From positions 1 through 64,000 of the forward strand of contig CAUYUJ010000952.1 of the NCBI GenBank assembly GCA_963575745.1: a stretch of DNA of 64,000 nt, written 5' to 3'. Under the pieces are notes generated by a model, which saw only the letters and a program-made list of their open reading frames with translations, searched no databases and had not been told where the DNA came from. This DNA comes from Prorocentrum cordatum. Taxonomy: Eukaryota > Sar > Dinophyceae > Prorocentrales > Prorocentraceae. How positions within the stretch are numbered: the stretch's first letter is position 1; each line of letters starts with the position of its first letter. Of the stretch, positions 1 through 11,922 are shown in pieces. The translations under genes were made by a program, and so were the position numbers.

Positions 1-16
1 TTTCCACTGTTCCTAT

Positions 17-117
17 GCCAGGCCCATATTGAACCCAGGAGCTGTGTATACGCCCTGCGGGCCGAGCCAGGAGGGCGTGGCGTATACACTGCTCCTGGGT
101 TCAGGATGGGCCTTGCC
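17..117. repeat. Fold-back (inverted-repeat) element
   Basis: Two arms of about 38 bp (17-54 and 79-117) are near-perfect reverse complements around a 24-bp GC-rich loop. Both arms contain the motif GAACCCAGGAGC next to TGTATACGCC. It looks like a small MITE or fold-back element. No coding content was seen. Confidence 0.75.
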
Positions 118-619
118 AGGGAGCAGAAGACAGGTGTAGACTTCATCGCCCGATGTATCGCATCTACGTGACGTCAAGCCCCTCGGCACCCATAGCGGCG
201 CGCGCGCGCAAGGCGAATGGTATGCCCAGACAGAACGTGGTGCCTCCCCGCGTCTTCTCTCTTCACTGGGACTGGAAAGGCCCTGTGCGCCATCTCCGAT
301 CGACCATGCGCCGCTTCCTCCTTCAGCCGGGACATGTGCTCACGCATCCTGAGCTTTCTTGCTTGCCTTCACGGTAGGTTCGTGCGGAGATGGCGCGCTG
401 GCGATGCCGGCGAAGGTATGCAAGGTTGAATTCCGCATGATAGAACGACGCCGGAGCCATGAGGGACACGGTAACGCCACAGGACCCGACGGGATTCAAT
501 CTTGAACGATCGGGGCCGCGATGGATTCGAGGTTGAACGATCGACGCGGTGTCAAAAATTGCTGTTCACGCATTCGTTCTGAGCGTGCTTCTTTTTGTCT
601 TTCTTCGATTGTTGTGTTT
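118..619. other. No gene recognised
   Basis: I see only short overlapping reading frames without protein-like character. The phrase GATTGAACGATC-like (ttgaacgatcg) occurs twice near 500-545. Nothing else is supportable. Confidence 0.5.
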
Positions 620-1460
620 GCAAGAGATGGAGTGGGAGAAGGAGGAGGAGGAGGAGGAGGAGGAGGAGAAGGAACAGTGTAAACCCAAGAGTCACCAACG
701 ATGTTGGAATAAACCCTCCCCCCAAGCTCCCTCTCCATAGGCCCCTACAGAAGATCATTTCCACAGAGGGACCTGCCTCGTTGGCAGACAACCGTTTGAA
801 GACCCTGAAGCATGCCAAAACATCGTTCTCGGTATTCTAACGCCACGGATACACCTGACTGTTGCGTCAAGACGATCCTAAATCGTGCCAGAACGCCTTT
901 TCTGGCACTTCAACACCGCGAATCGCTGCAACTGTTGCGCCCTCGTAGTCGTGAATCTTTGTTTGGAAAAAAAAACACCATTTCTGATACGTCGATCATG
1001 GGAACCCGTGAACACTCTTGCAATGTTTAAAACAAGAATGTCGCGGCGTTGAGGCGAGAGCCACATGTTGAAAACAACCCGCCCGCAATCCGTGAAACTC
1101 ATTGCAAATTTCGAAAACGAATGTGCGCGGCGCTGAGGCGAGAGCCACATTTTGAAAACCACCCGCCCGCAATCCGTGAAGCTCCTGCAAATTGTGAAAA
1201 CGAATGTGGGCGGCGCTCAGGCGAGAGCCACATTCTGAAAACGACCCGCCCTCAATCTGGGAAGCCCTTGCAAATTTGAAAACGAATACGCGCGGCGCTA
1301 AGGCGACAGCCACATTGCGAAAACCACCCGCCCTCCATCTGTGAAACTGTTGTCAATGTTTCAGCTTCAAGGTCATAAATGGTGAGGAAGTCTCAGGCGA
1401 AACGCCCTGCCCGCCCAAAAAATTGGCCCTGGGGTGTGACAGGGAGAAATCATTCAAAAG
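620..1460 (+). repeat. Dispersed repeat, copy A: (GGA)n tail plus conserved downstream block
   Basis: A (GGA)n run at about 640-668 is followed by ACAGTGTAAACCCA. The next block contains CATGCCAAAACA and AACGCCACGGAT-like text and then the 83-bp tandem repeats. The same order recurs at 45776-46420 after the LINE 3' end, so this is a second copy of that composite repeat. It may be a truncated LINE 3' end together with its usual flank. Confidence 0.65.
1030..1370. repeat. Tandem repeat, about 83 bp x 4
   Basis: The motif GAGGCGAGAGCCACAT recurs at about 1051, 1135, 1218 and 1300, each followed by GAAAACNACCCGCCC. Spacing is 82-84 bp, not a whole number of codons. Two more diverged units with about 75-bp spacing occur at 46160-46330. 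Confidence 0.8.
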
Positions 1461-2144
1461 GAGAAGGAATGGAGAGTGAGGGAAGATTAGGACGGGGAAC
1501 GCAGAGGGCAGAGGAGGGTGGGGACGATATAGGCGTAAGAATGGGAGGCAGAGGAGGTGGATTTTTACATTCTCTTCCAGGTTGACTGTCCGGTTTGTCG
1601 TCCTGGCAGTGCCTTTGAGAGTACGCAGCCGCCGTTCGTCTTGGAATTGGCGTCTCCCAGAAATCGGGCCCGCTGGCTGCGTTTCGAATCCATCGCATGC
1701 CGCGGCTCATCTCAGACAGTTGACTGCGCTGCTTGCTTCCGCCCCAGCAGCGAACCTGGAGTTTCTCCACGCCGACGGCTTCCCTACTGCGCCTCCCCAG
1801 CCGCCTCCCAAACCTTGTTGTCCCCCTCATTGTCCTCCCACCTAGTCCCCAATTATCCTCATCCCCCTTCAGTTTCTGTTACCTTCCCGGCTTCTCTCCT
1901 TCCTTCTTCCTCCCCCCGTCTCATTGTGTTCGTTCTGCAAAGCATCAGGAGACTCCACAAGGACCATGCCTTTGGTGACGCGAGCGTGAAATCACCCAAC
2001 ATGCTCCATACGCAAAGCGTGTAGTCGAAAGGTCGAAGTATCATGCGGAAAATGGGACCGAGGGGAGGAAAGAGGAGGAGAAGAGGGACAGCAGTTGAAG
2101 TGCACTCGACTCTGTCGTGCCTTCGCGGATTCGCATGCCACACT
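1461..2144. other. No gene recognised
   Basis: The stretch is GC-rich and then turns pyrimidine-rich near 1780-1930. Open frames on both strands are short, overlap one another and lack recognisable domains. Confidence 0.5.
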
Positions 2145-2157
2145 TCTTCTTCTTTTT

Positions 2158-2188
<31 letters not shown>

Positions 2189-2226
2189 TTATTATTATTA
2201 TTATTATTCTTCTTCTTCTTCTTCGT
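2145..2226. repeat. Microsatellite (TTC)n-(TTA)n-(TTC)n
   Basis: Runs of TTC are interrupted by a run of TTA. The homopolymeric reading frames here are artefacts of the repeat. Confidence 0.95.
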
Positions 2227-2618
2227 TTGGGGAGGACGGAAGGGGATGAGTGGGACAGGGGAGGCGAATATTGCGCGGAACGCAGCGCGGGGGCAATGGA
2301 CGGGGTGTGAATCGGAGGAAGGAGGGGCGACATCACCACCACCAGGGGGGGCCACCTCCAGCGAGAGGGTTTACGATGCCTCCCCGAGCTGGGGACAGGA
2401 GATGTCTTGAGCAAGAGTGGCGGACCACACCACCAGGAGGACCCTCCCTGGCACCTCGCGCTGGTTGTTCTGGTGCCGCCTTTCCTTGCTCTCATGCAGT
2501 GCGCCGCAAGGCACACTCATCTAGCACCCGTTGGACGCGGGGTAGTAGTTTAGGGCCACTCCAGGCCCCCTTCAGGGTCACTCCCATTCGCTCCGTTTGC
2601 CCCCCACGTTTACGAAGG
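2227..2618. other. No gene recognised
   Basis: A long open frame crosses this stretch, but it has no domain, continues into the adjacent fold-back repeat and looks like a GC-composition artefact. Confidence 0.45.
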
Positions 2619-2707
2619 ATTGCAAAAAAAAACCCTTCGAAGGGTTTTTTTTTGCAATCCTTCGAAGGGTTTTTTTTTGCAATCCTTCGGTTTTTTTTTT
2701 GCAATCA
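2619..2707. repeat. Poly-T fold-back repeat with GCAATCCTTCG units
   Basis: The unit GCAATCCTTCG followed by a T8-T10 run is repeated, opposed by an inverted copy (GGATTGCAAAAAA). CCCTTCGAAGGG is itself palindromic. The same unit builds the cluster at 54968-55080. Confidence 0.8.
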
Positions 2708-3418
2708 CTCCTGGTTGAGTCATGCCGGCAACTGTTGTGCGCAGCTGGGTTCGGCCCGGCTGCCAGCCTACTTTCTGAGAATCGCACGGCCGCCCCTGGC
2801 GCCGGGAGGCGCCCAGCGGATCCGCTGGCTCTGTCCACCCTGGCTCAGCTCCTCGGTGCCTTCCCCCGGCGGCGAGCCCGGGGGGGCAGTGAGAATCGGG
2901 GAAACGTAAGACTCGAGTAAGCCGGGACTCGGTTTGCTTGGACGAGCGCGTCCTGGATTTTGACAGTCCAATGTTCGTGGGATGTCTGCAGCGGGAGTTC
3001 GCGTCAAATTTCAGATTGGGTCTCATCATTTTTATGATGGCCCCGTCAGGCCAACCCGAGTCCCCCGTACCCGAGTCGTACGTCTCCCCGAGAGAAGGGG
3101 CAGGCTTTCTCAGAAGGCTCGGATGTTCTCTGGCCTTCGGATAAGTTGTCTAAGCCTTCCCCGAAGACACTATACCATCTCGCAGAAGGCGCGAGGGCTT
3201 CAGAGAAGCCCCGCCGCCTTCTGAGAAGGCCTTCTGCTTCCACTTCTCCCCCTCGCTCGCCGTCGATTCCCCCCTCCGTCTTCCCTCCCGTTCATGCCCA
3301 CGGGCTGCTGCAGAGATCCAAACCAGCAGAGCGAGGATGCGCACGTCCCTTCGCGCGTACGGTCCGGGCGTAAGGCGCGTGTCCACTGGACTGCCTTCCA
3401 CAGCGAGCCTTGCTCCTT
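2708..3418. other. No gene; short AGAAGGC/GCCTTCT inverted motifs
   Basis: Between about 3085 and 3245 the motifs TCTCAGAAGGC and GCCTTCTGAGAAGGC recur in both orientations, forming several short potential hairpins. Similar text lies near 5835-5880. No gene is supportable. Confidence 0.5.
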
Positions 3419-3990
3419 GCTCCTCCTCCTCCTCCTCCTCCTCCTCCTCCTCCTCCTCCTCCTCCTCCTCCTCCTCCTCCTCCTCCATCCTCCTCTTCCT
3501 CCTCCATCCTCGTCCTCCTCCATCCTCGTCCTCCTCCTCCTCCTCCTCCTCCTCCTCCTCTCCTCCACCTCCTCCTCCATCCTGCCATCCCTCACTCCTC
3601 CGTCCTCCTCTATCTCTCCTCCCCCTCCTCCTCCTCCTCCTCCTCCTCTTCTCCACCTCGATCTCCCCCCTCCTCCTCCTCCTCCTCCTTCCTCCTCGTC
3701 CTCCTCCTCTCCTCTTCCTCCTCTATCCTCCTCTCCTCTTCCTCATCCTCCTTCCTCCTCCACCTCTTCCTCCTTCTCCTCCTCACCTCCTCCACTCCAC
3801 CTCCTCCCATCCTCCTCCTCTCACCCCTCCTCCACCTCCTCCTCCTCTCCTCCTCCTCCTCCTCCTCCTCACTCTAACCTCCTCTCACCTCTTCCTCCTC
3901 CCCCTCCTCACCTCCTCCTCCTCCCTCCTACTCCTCCTCCTCCTCCTCCTCCTCCTCCTCCTCCTCCTCCTCCATCCTCCTCCTCCTCCA
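3419..3990. repeat. Long (CTC)n/(CCT)n microsatellite
   Basis: About 570 bp of nearly pure CTC/CCT triplets with occasional CAT or GTC interruptions. Long open frames on both strands here are poly-Ser/Leu/Pro or poly-Glu artefacts. Confidence 0.97.
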
Positions 3991-4633
3991 TGCGACCATC
4001 TGATTTTTCCAATCCACGGCCTCAGAGCTCACGACCCCTTCCCCGGTGGTGGTTTTGCGCCTCAGATCTCATATCCTTTCTCGACCACGGGCTGGGCGAC
4101 AAGCACCAGAGGCACCAAGTCCCAGATGGCAAACACTGTGGCGTGACGCCCCCCGACGACCACGACGACCACGACCGCGACGTCCACAACGACCACGACA
4201 GCGACGGTTGCGGCGACAACTGCGATGGTGATTGCGGGGGCTGCCTCGGCCGCGGCGACGGCGGTGGGGTGAGCCTGAGCCCAGGTTACGACGTTGGCGG
4301 GCGACTTCTTAGCTCCCTCGCTGCTGAGCTCATTGGACGGGCACGGGATGTCCCAACCGGCGGCCCGCCGATCCGATCACGTCGTTCCGAGGAGGAGCGC
4401 GGAGGAACGCCACGCACGCAGACTTGCGGATGCAACAGCGAGATCGCCGTCTCCGTGGACGAGTGAAACGCATTGCTTGGTGTCTAGCTATTTCCGACGC
4501 GGCGAGATTATGACCCAGGCAGGTCCACGCCCGGTTGCCGGAGGTCGCAGCATGCGCTCCCCCCTGTCTCGGTTCGGCAGGGGTCGTCTCCCTCAACCCC
4601 GAAGTCTTGGCCTCCAAGATGGTGTCCTCTTGC
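3991..4633. other. No gene; degenerate GAC-triplet run
   Basis: A degenerate GACGACCACGAC-type triplet run lies at about 4150-4265. The rest has no recognisable gene. Confidence 0.45.
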
Positions 4634-4760
4634 TATGGCTCGGACTTGTGCATTTTTCCGCGGCGGGGACAATCGAGGAGCATCTTGGTCTATTTGGCCC
4701 AAAAATATTCAAACGCACGAAACCTAAAGATGCACGGGGAATAGACGTCCGAGGGATGGC
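4634..4760. mobile_element. Small inverted-repeat element, family C, copy 1
   Basis: The left end reads TGGCTCGGACTTGTGCATTT and the right end GACGTCCGAGGGATGGC, imperfect reverse complements. The internal text GAGGAGCATCTTGG and CACGAAACC matches the copies at 55832, 59567 and 63825. This is the most diverged copy. Confidence 0.65.
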
Positions 4761-6227
4761 AAGTCCTAGTGCTCCATCCACTCGGACCCAATGTGGGAGG
4801 CCTCTATGACTTGCGTTTGGCAACGGCTCCTTGCCCTCTTCGTGGATGAGCGTACCCAGCTCTCCTCTCAGTAAATCGTCGATGCAGCTGGAATCCAACA
4901 GGCCCCCAAGACGCCTCAGGCGGGCCCCAAGTGAACACCCAAGAGAGCCTCGAGAGGCCAACATCATAAAACCCGTATCGTTTTTGCATGACTTGCACAT
5001 TATCGTCTCTGGGGCCTTGAGAGGTGTCAAGACGGCCTCCAAGACCAAGACGGCCCAGGGCCGTGCTGAAAGGATGTTAGTCGTGTGTTGCAATCAGCCC
5101 TGAGCGGCTTGCAATATTGGCCACGCCAGCCATTCCGAGGTCACTCGATTGCGTGTGTTGTTTGCGGTCCCGCTCGGAGAATCACTTCGTTGGTGGACTC
5201 AATTCTGTGACGCTCCACGCGGCGACTCTGCCTTAACGTACATTAAGCACAGGAGTGGGAGATGGAGGAGGAGGAGGAGGGAGAAGAGGAGGAAGCAATT
5301 GCACGCGTTGATTGGTCGCTGGATAGATTCAAAGTCTTCTTAGCGCAGTGCAAATCGGCGATCTCTCGTGCCTCGTTGATTCCGCGAGAGACCTTTGTGC
5401 AGGATATTGGTGTTGCTTCATAGGTGCCCAGCACAGTCGGGTCCGTCTTGCAACCTTTGCGTTCATACCAATTGCCCGTCCCATTGGTTTGTTCGCCCCC
5501 TTCCCTTCCTCAGATATGGCTTGCTTGAGCGCTCCGCTTTGGTAGTTTCGCTGCTCGTTTGGAGTGGAGGACTTTGGCAGCGGCATGGTGACGTGCTTGA
5601 ACCGGGAGGGGACGGGATACCCGCAATTGGAAAGTGGCAGTTGTTGTGGCATGGCGAAGTTATACATGGTCGTGCATGATGGTAAGGGCATCCAGCATTG
5701 TGGGTGAAAATATTGTTCAATTGGACACGGTAGACCTCGACCAGCCAGCGCGCAAACGGTTTTTTGGGAGCCCCCGCGCCTTCTGGGAAACCGCCCGTGC
5801 CTACGGAGCAGACGCGGAGAGTTTGCAGAAAGCTCCTCCGAAGGAAGGAGGCCTTCTGCGCCTCCGGAGAGAATCGGAGGAGCAAGAGGTCATAAGAATG
5901 ATACGCTCCACGATTTCCAGGGTTTCCCACATTGTCGAATATTCCACACGGGCTGCAGGAACGAGGGCCGCAAGATGCGCTGGAAATGCCGAAACGCATC
6001 CTGAGCCAATCCTGTCATGATTTCATTCTCGTCCTGGAGAAGGCCCGACTTAACGTTAGGATGGGACCGGCTCGAGGAGGGGCGGCGCGTCATTTTGAAG
6101 CGGCGACGCATGGGTGACACATCGGAGAGAGGGGGCCCCGACAGAGGAGCCCCGCGTTCCTGGGCGGGGTGGGCTGCCAGGCCCTGCCGGCGATGAGTGG
6201 GGGATTGGAGGCCCTGTCGACGACGGA
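4761..6227. other. No gene recognised
   Basis: About 1.5 kb of mixed-composition DNA with a short (GGA)n at 5262-5290. Open frames are short and carry no recognisable motif. Confidence 0.5.
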
Positions 6228-6231
6228 GATT

Positions 6232-6272
<41 letters not shown>
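6228..6272. repeat. Microsatellite (ACG)n
   Basis: A run of ACG triplets. Confidence 0.95.
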
Positions 6273-6275
<3 letters not shown>

Positions 6276-6424
6276 ACCACTACGGGCGCGCGCCCTGCCT
6301 CCTCGACCCCCCGGTGGTGGTGGACGGGGGGCGCGGAGGTCCCTGTGGACTACGTCTGCTTCGGGAATCACGAGCAGGACCTGCCCGCGCGGCCTGGGCG
6401 GCGCCCTGCGGGGGGGGGTGGAGG

Positions 6425-6662
6425 GGGAGTCGACAGGGAGGAGGAGGAGGTGGAGGAGGACGAGGAGGAGGAGGAGGAGGAGGAGGAGGACGAGTTGGAG
6501 GTGGACGAGGACGACGGCGAGGACAAGGCGGTGGAGGAGGAGGAGGAGGAGGAGGAGGACGACGAGGATGAGGACGAGGACGAGGAGGAGGAGGACGAGG
6601 ACGAGGAGGAGAACGGGGACGAGGACGAGGACGGGGACGAGGAGGAGGAGGAGGAGGGTGAG
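6425..6662. repeat. Microsatellite (GAG)n/(GAC)n
   Basis: About 240 bp of GAG/GAC triplets. The acidic poly-Glu/Asp reading frame here is an artefact of the repeat. Confidence 0.95.
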
Positions 6663-6889
6663 TCGATCGGGCCGGACGAAAGGGTAGGGTAGGGACAAGA
6701 TTCGGTACGAAATTTGCCGCATGCAGCTGGTCTCCGCCCCGCCGCCTGGCCCATTCTTCGATACACGGGCGCCTCCTTGCGCAAGGATGCGCCAGGAAAA
6801 CCAGTTATGTGAGTTGATTCTCGACCCAATCTTTGCTATCCTACTCTTTCGTCCCCCCCGAGTCCAGGCCTCCAAGATGGGGTCCGAGT

Positions 6890-7150
6890 GGGTGGAGTCG
6901 GAGGATCAGGCCGCATCGCCGATGCATCGGCGATACGGTTCGATGCAGAGCTCGTGTTTCTCCACGCGGACGTCGCCGATGCATCGACGGCGTCATTGAT
7001 GCATCAGCGATTCATTGGCGATGTGGTGCAATCCTCCGACTCCATCTACTCGGACCCCATATCGGTGGCTCTCAGGGAGGAGGAGGAGGAGGAGGAGAAG
7101 GAGGAGGAGAAGGAGGAGGAGGAGGAGGAGGAGGACCAGTGTAAGCCCAG
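6890..7150 (+). repeat. Dispersed repeat with GATGCATCGGCGATGC motifs and a (GGA)n tail, copy 1
   Basis: Several copies of the near-palindrome GCATCGGCGATGC are followed by CCATCTACTCGGACCCCAT, then (GGA)n and ACCAGTGTAAGCCCA. The first two components recur in order at 36365-36540, and GATGCATCGGCGATGCGGC occurs in the 241-bp tandem repeat at 59955-60530. The tail resembles those at 668 and 45800. Confidence 0.7.
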
Positions 7151-7690
7151 CCATCAAGGATACATACTGGCACTGCAAGAGAATTGGCACGAGGCTGGCA
7201 AAAGGCAATACGGGCGCTCGCGATGCTAAACGCCTCCGCCGTGGGCACGATATCTATCACGAAGAAAACACGCTAGTCTCACAGCCTCAAAGTCAACATA
7301 TGTTTTTATGGGGGTCAGGGTGAGGATGTCCGTGATGTACGCAGTCCATTTTCTGAGGTGTTCATGGGATCGAAACAAGACTCCAGAACGAATTGCCGAT
7401 GCACGCGAGACGAGTCCCTGCTCTATGCAAAGGTTCTTGGAACCGAGTTGGTATAGAAAGCTCCGCTTCTTGTTACATTCATTCTAGGCCAGCTTCAAAA
7501 CCGCACCGCAATTGAAATCCCGAAAGATCCAATAGTTCCAGGGTTTGGCAGAAGCTCGCAGCACCACGACAGGATCGTGCGTCTCCCAAGCGAGGGACAA
7601 TCGAACGGCAGAGTCGACGTGCACCCTGCTGCGGACGGCGGCCCCACGTCAACATTGAGAGCGGATCCGAACCATTGCCAGAACGCTGTG
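7151..7690. other. No gene recognised
   Basis: No repeats, domains or RNA genes recognised. Confidence 0.5.
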
Positions 7691-7812
7691 TTGGCCACGA
7701 ACAATGTTCCGGACGTTCCGGACATGCTCCGGACAAAATGTTGCTCCGGACAGTTTGTTCCGGACAGTTGTTCCGGACAATTTGTTCCGGACAGTTGTTC
7801 CGGACAACTGTA
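7691..7812. repeat. Minisatellite TTGTTCCGGACA, cluster 1
   Basis: About ten copies of TTCCGGACA with 10-14-bp spacing; each carries the palindrome TCCGGA. A second cluster lies about 1 kb downstream. Confidence 0.85.
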
Positions 7813-8727
7813 GAAATTGACGTCCTTGGGGGCCGCGCCGCCTAGGGACGTAGATTTCGGACGTTCAGGCGCCGCGGGGGAGCAAAATCGACGTCCTTGG
7901 GCGGGGGAATTCTCCCTGTGGTTGGTTTTTCTGGCGTTACCGTTTCGGGGGTGGGCGGGTCGGGGGGGGTAACTGGCGTTATCCCTTTCGTATGTCGATC
8001 TTGGGACGTTTGGGGCCCGTTCTCGGGCCCCCGAGCGCGACGCCGTCAGAAACGGATCTGGAACGAACGCTGCGCCCCGGAGTGCTGGAATCGCCCGGAG
8101 CGGCTGCCGGAGGCCCGAAGTACGGCCCAGAAACCGATAAGGTTTTACACCGAGGTTTACGCCTCAAGGCCCTGAAGATCGAGGTTCCAGATTTTCTGGC
8201 CCTGAAGATCGAGGTTTACGCCTCAAGGCCCAGAAACGTATGTTTTGCTTACCTCGGCCGTCGGCGCGCTCGAAATCTAAGTCCCTGGGCGAGGGGGTAG
8301 GCAGGAGGCAGGGCCCCCCGGACCCCCCTGAGCAATTGCTGGATGCTTGACATCAGCATGGGCCCCCCGGCACACTGCCCCAACGTATGGTGCGCGACGC
8401 GATGATACGGAAGAGGAGGGGGGGGCGGGGAGGAGGAGGCGGGGGCGAAGGACGAGGGCGGGGACGAGGGCGAGGAGGACCGAGCCTCGTCTTCCGTTGC
8501 CATTTTGGGCCAAGCCCCCCGAGGGTCGGTTGCGCTGGCTGGCCCTGGAGAGCGGCAGACTTTGCCGCGTGCCCAGGGACGTCCATTTGGGCCCCTCTTG
8601 GCATCGGAACGCCCGATATCTACGTTCCTGGGCGGCCTGCGGGCCGCGGGTGCTACCAGGCCGGAGGGCCCTGAGGCTCCCAAGGACCTCGGGAGTGGGG
8701 GGGCCCAGGGACGTGGAATCCACGCGT
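7813..8727. other. No gene; spacer between two TTCCGGACA clusters
   Basis: Contains two copies of GACGTCCTTGGG (about 7820 and 7890) and a short direct repeat around 8150-8235 (CCCTGAAGATCGAGGTT). No gene is supportable despite long GC-driven frames on both strands. Confidence 0.5.
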
Positions 8728-8796
8728 TTGTTCCGGACAATGTTCCGGACATGTGTTCCGGACAATGTTCCGGACAGGTTTGTTCCGGACGTTGTT
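8728..8796. repeat. Minisatellite TTGTTCCGGACA, cluster 2
   Basis: About six copies of TTCCGGACA in the same orientation as the cluster at 7691-7812. Confidence 0.85.
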
Positions 8797-9576
8797 CGTA
8801 GCCAATACAGCCAGAACGTGACGGTGTAGAGAGGCCCTGGAAGAAAGCAGTCCTGAGTGTGGTGGAGAAGAGACGAGAGGCTGTCAGCAGTTCTGCCTCG
8901 ATTGTGAGACAACCTCTGAAGAATACTTGGGACGGGCGTCCTGAGATGATATTCCCAAAGTTGGCGGCACAGAGGTGACTAAGATGATGTGGAACACGGC
9001 ATTTCAGCGTCATTGGATGCGCCAGCGGTAAAGGGTCGCTCTAGCTATCTATTGCTACAATATGCCGTCGAAGATAGAGGACTAGTCCACGACCAGGCTT
9101 CTGCTTGCCTGCTTGAAGGGGTGTATGTGTATCAAGAAAGCGCTGAACGCATGCACCCCCTTCATCCTGCAGAGTGGCCTGGGGTACAGAACTTAATTTG
9201 CCGGGGGTGGACAGAACCCCCCCCTGACACATCGATTAGTGAATTGACGTTTTTGGTTCTCGAGAGGGCGCCGCGGCCGTCATTTTCCAGGCTTGCGCTC
9301 GCCAGGTTTGGGCCCGAGGTCGTTCTCACTAAACCACGTTTTACGAAAGGGGGTTCTGCCTATCTCCGAATTTGGATGAACAGCAAAAGGAAGACGAACC
9401 AGACCTTGAATCGAGAGCAGGAACATACATGCAGAGAAGAACAACCCAAACTAACGACACAATGAGTATGGAGATGGAGGACACGTAGAGCGCGTCTGCG
9501 GCACAGAGCTACAAGTCGGACATCCCCCCATTCAGACGCGCATGCATTCTGCAGTGCATATTTCGAGATGTGTGAT
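8797..9576. other. No gene recognised
   Basis: Low-repeat DNA with short open frames and no recognisable domain. Confidence 0.5.
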
Positions 9577-9690
9577 ATTGTGAACCTGTCTGCGACCAAG
9601 TCCCCCAGGTGCTTCAGAAGCCCCATGAAAGTTATTGTGAACCTGTCCGCGACCAAGGCCCTCAGGTGCTTCAGGAGCCCCCCGACAGTC
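9577..9690. repeat. 57-bp tandem duplication
   Basis: ATTGTGAACCTGTC starts at 9577 and again at 9634; both copies continue with GCGACCAAG and CAGGTGCTTCAG. The unit is 57 bp and there are two copies. Confidence 0.85.
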
Positions 9691-10104
9691 ATAACCAAGC
9701 ACGTTCTTCTCCCTTTCGAGCACAGACATTGCTGCCAGCGGAGAGGGAGCTAGACTGGTGTTGTGGAAGATGACTCAATCCAGACCAGTGGGGCTACCTG
9801 CAGTTGTCCCCTCCTCTTACCTCTGTGTGCGTGACCCTCAAGGCGCACGCGTCTCTGCGGAGTGTCCTGCGGCCAAGTGCCCTGTGCAGGCGCCATTCCA
9901 CAGGGGGTGGGTATGTGCTGATTGGCTGTCTTGCTCGTTCATCCCCCTCAAAGGTGTGAGCCCCCCTCTGCTGCAATCGCGCCTCCGCTCCTGGGGGAGC
10001 TGGCAGATTGACACGGAAGACGGCTGGACAACAATTGAACACAATGACAGACACATTTTGAGAGCGACAGACATATTAACATATCGAGACACACCTATTG
10101 CATA
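9691..10104. other. No gene recognised
   Basis: No repeat or domain recognised. Confidence 0.45.
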
Positions 10105-10113
10105 AGAGAGAGA

Positions 10114-10156
<43 letters not shown>

Positions 10157-10172
10157 CGAGCGAGAGAGAGGT
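10105..10172. repeat. Microsatellite (GA)n
   Basis: GAGA dinucleotide run with CGAG interruptions. Confidence 0.95.
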
Positions 10173-11464
10173 GGCAGTTGGCTGGTGTTGGCGACGGGGC
10201 TGGCGCGAGCGCTGATATGCTTTCTTCGCAAGCGATGCTGAGGTGAAGGAAACAGAGACTATAACAAGCACTGAGAAACACATGCGCGCACACATGTACA
10301 AGTCTGGCAACCTGTCGAGCCCCCACCACCATCCGTTTTGCGTGTGCCCTTCGCGACCATTTTGCATGGCCCGTTGAAAGGGACATTAGGCCATCGCGCG
10401 GCGCCCAGACATGCTCCAGATTTTGCCGCCGCAGCGTGCACATTGCACGGTTCTTTGGCGCGGGTCGCGTGGGGGGGGGGAGGGGTCGGCATTGACCTGG
10501 GTTCGTGGCCTGAAGAATGGGGGAGGAGGTGTTTATTGAGAAGGAGAAGGGGGTGCAAGAGTGGGCCCCCTAAGCCACGCACGCTCAGAGGGCTAGTCGG
10601 AGAATGAGCGTGAGAGGCAGGAGACACGAGCCATTGGGGCACGAATCGATTTCCGAAGCCACACGCAGGCATCCACAATATGTCAATCATCGATGGCCAC
10701 ACTGGCACGCTTTCAAGCGCGGCCATGACCTGTGGGTGATATGGGCCCGCGTTCCCCTGCACTGGCAGCACCTGGTGATGCAGGGGGTGTTTGAGCGTCG
10801 CGAACAGGCCCGTCCCCCGATGGTTTGAATGGTCTTCGGCCCATCGTTCGGGCTTGCGGCGGCCTTTTCAGGACATTCCGGACACTCCCAGAACGTTTTC
10901 GGCGAGGCGCAGCAGCTGGACAAAAACCCGAGGCTGGAAATTCGCCGACAACCGTTGAAAACCTCGCACCTGGAAAGCTTGCGTTGCGTTGAGTGCCTTT
11001 GCGGGAGTTTGCTGGCGGCCAGAGCACTCTCATAGACCAGCGGGTTTCGACCGGCTTTCTGCTGCCGCAACTGCTCGCTCGAGGAAGCTGCTTGAACAGA
11101 TCGCTGTTTCGCTTGGCTTGTGGACCCCGGCCCTCGATGTTGCGAGTGTGCACGGCATGGACCGCGGGGATCTCGACCCTTTTCGCCTGGGATTGGCGTT
11201 TTCCAAAAACATAATTCCCGACCAAAGAGATGTTGACTCACGTGTGGCAGTTTTACTCCGCATGGTTGCCGAGCAAGCGTAGTGTCTCATCGATTCGGGC
11301 GCCATTGGATATCCTCCCTCAACATTTCAAGGATCACCTCATAAGAGGGCCCCTGCCAACCCGCACTGCTGCTGGCCAGCCAGCCGGCGGACTCAGCGCA
11401 CTCCGCTCCGCTCCGCTCCGATGGGACCAGCGTGTCGAGGGCCCCCAGAGGCCGAAAACTCAGC
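10173..11464. other. No gene; small (CCGCT)n
   Basis: No gene recognised. A four-copy CCGCT pentamer lies at 11400-11420. Confidence 0.5.
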
Positions 11465-11600
11465 AGGGACAAATAGGCACAATCACAACTAAACGTCGAT
11501 TCCCATGAGAATATGGGAAGCGGTGGGGAAGACGGAAGTCCAGGGAATATGTAACAATGTTGGGGATCTTGTGAGTTGTGTTTATCTATTTGTGTGTCCC
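11465..11600. mobile_element. Small element, family D, copy 1
   Basis: Begins with GGGACAAATAGGCACAA, contains GATTCCCATGAGAATATGGG and a GGGGAAGACGGAAGTCCAG-like centre, and ends with TTTATCTATTTGTGTGTCCC. The ends are weak inverted repeats. The same order occurs at 55502-55646 and 56168-56314. Confidence 0.7.
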
Positions 11601-11679
11601 GAGGCCTCTTCAAAAACTGCCCATCGAGCCCTCCGCCGTGGATTTCTGCGCGACGCGAAGGGGCATGGGCCCAGGAGGA

Positions 11680-11852
11680 GGAGGAGGAGCAGGAGGGGGA
11701 GCAGCAGGATGAGACAAGAGGAGGAGGGAGGAGGAGGGAGGAGGAGGAGGAGGAGGGAGGAGGGAGGAGAGAAGATGGAGGAGGAGGATCGAATCGACTC
11801 GGCAGGAGGAGGAGGGGAGGAGGAGGAGGAGGAGGAGGAGGAGGAGTCTAGG
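11680..11852. repeat. Microsatellite (GAG)n
   Basis: Purine-rich GAG/GGA triplets; the acidic reading frames are artefacts. Confidence 0.95.
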
Positions 11853-11922
11853 AGTCGGCCCCTTGCCTCCTCTGCGCGGCGCGCCCGGGGGTCTTGGAGT
11901 CAGAGGGGGCAGGCCTTCTCGC

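Noticed and set aside
3294-4466. A 390-codon open frame rich in Ser, Pro and Leu
   Set aside because: It lies almost wholly in the (CTC)n microsatellite; every frame there is open because of triplet repetition.
6114-6692. A 192-codon acidic frame (poly-Asp/Glu)
   Set aside because: Produced by (ACG)n and (GAG)n microsatellites; no non-repetitive domain.
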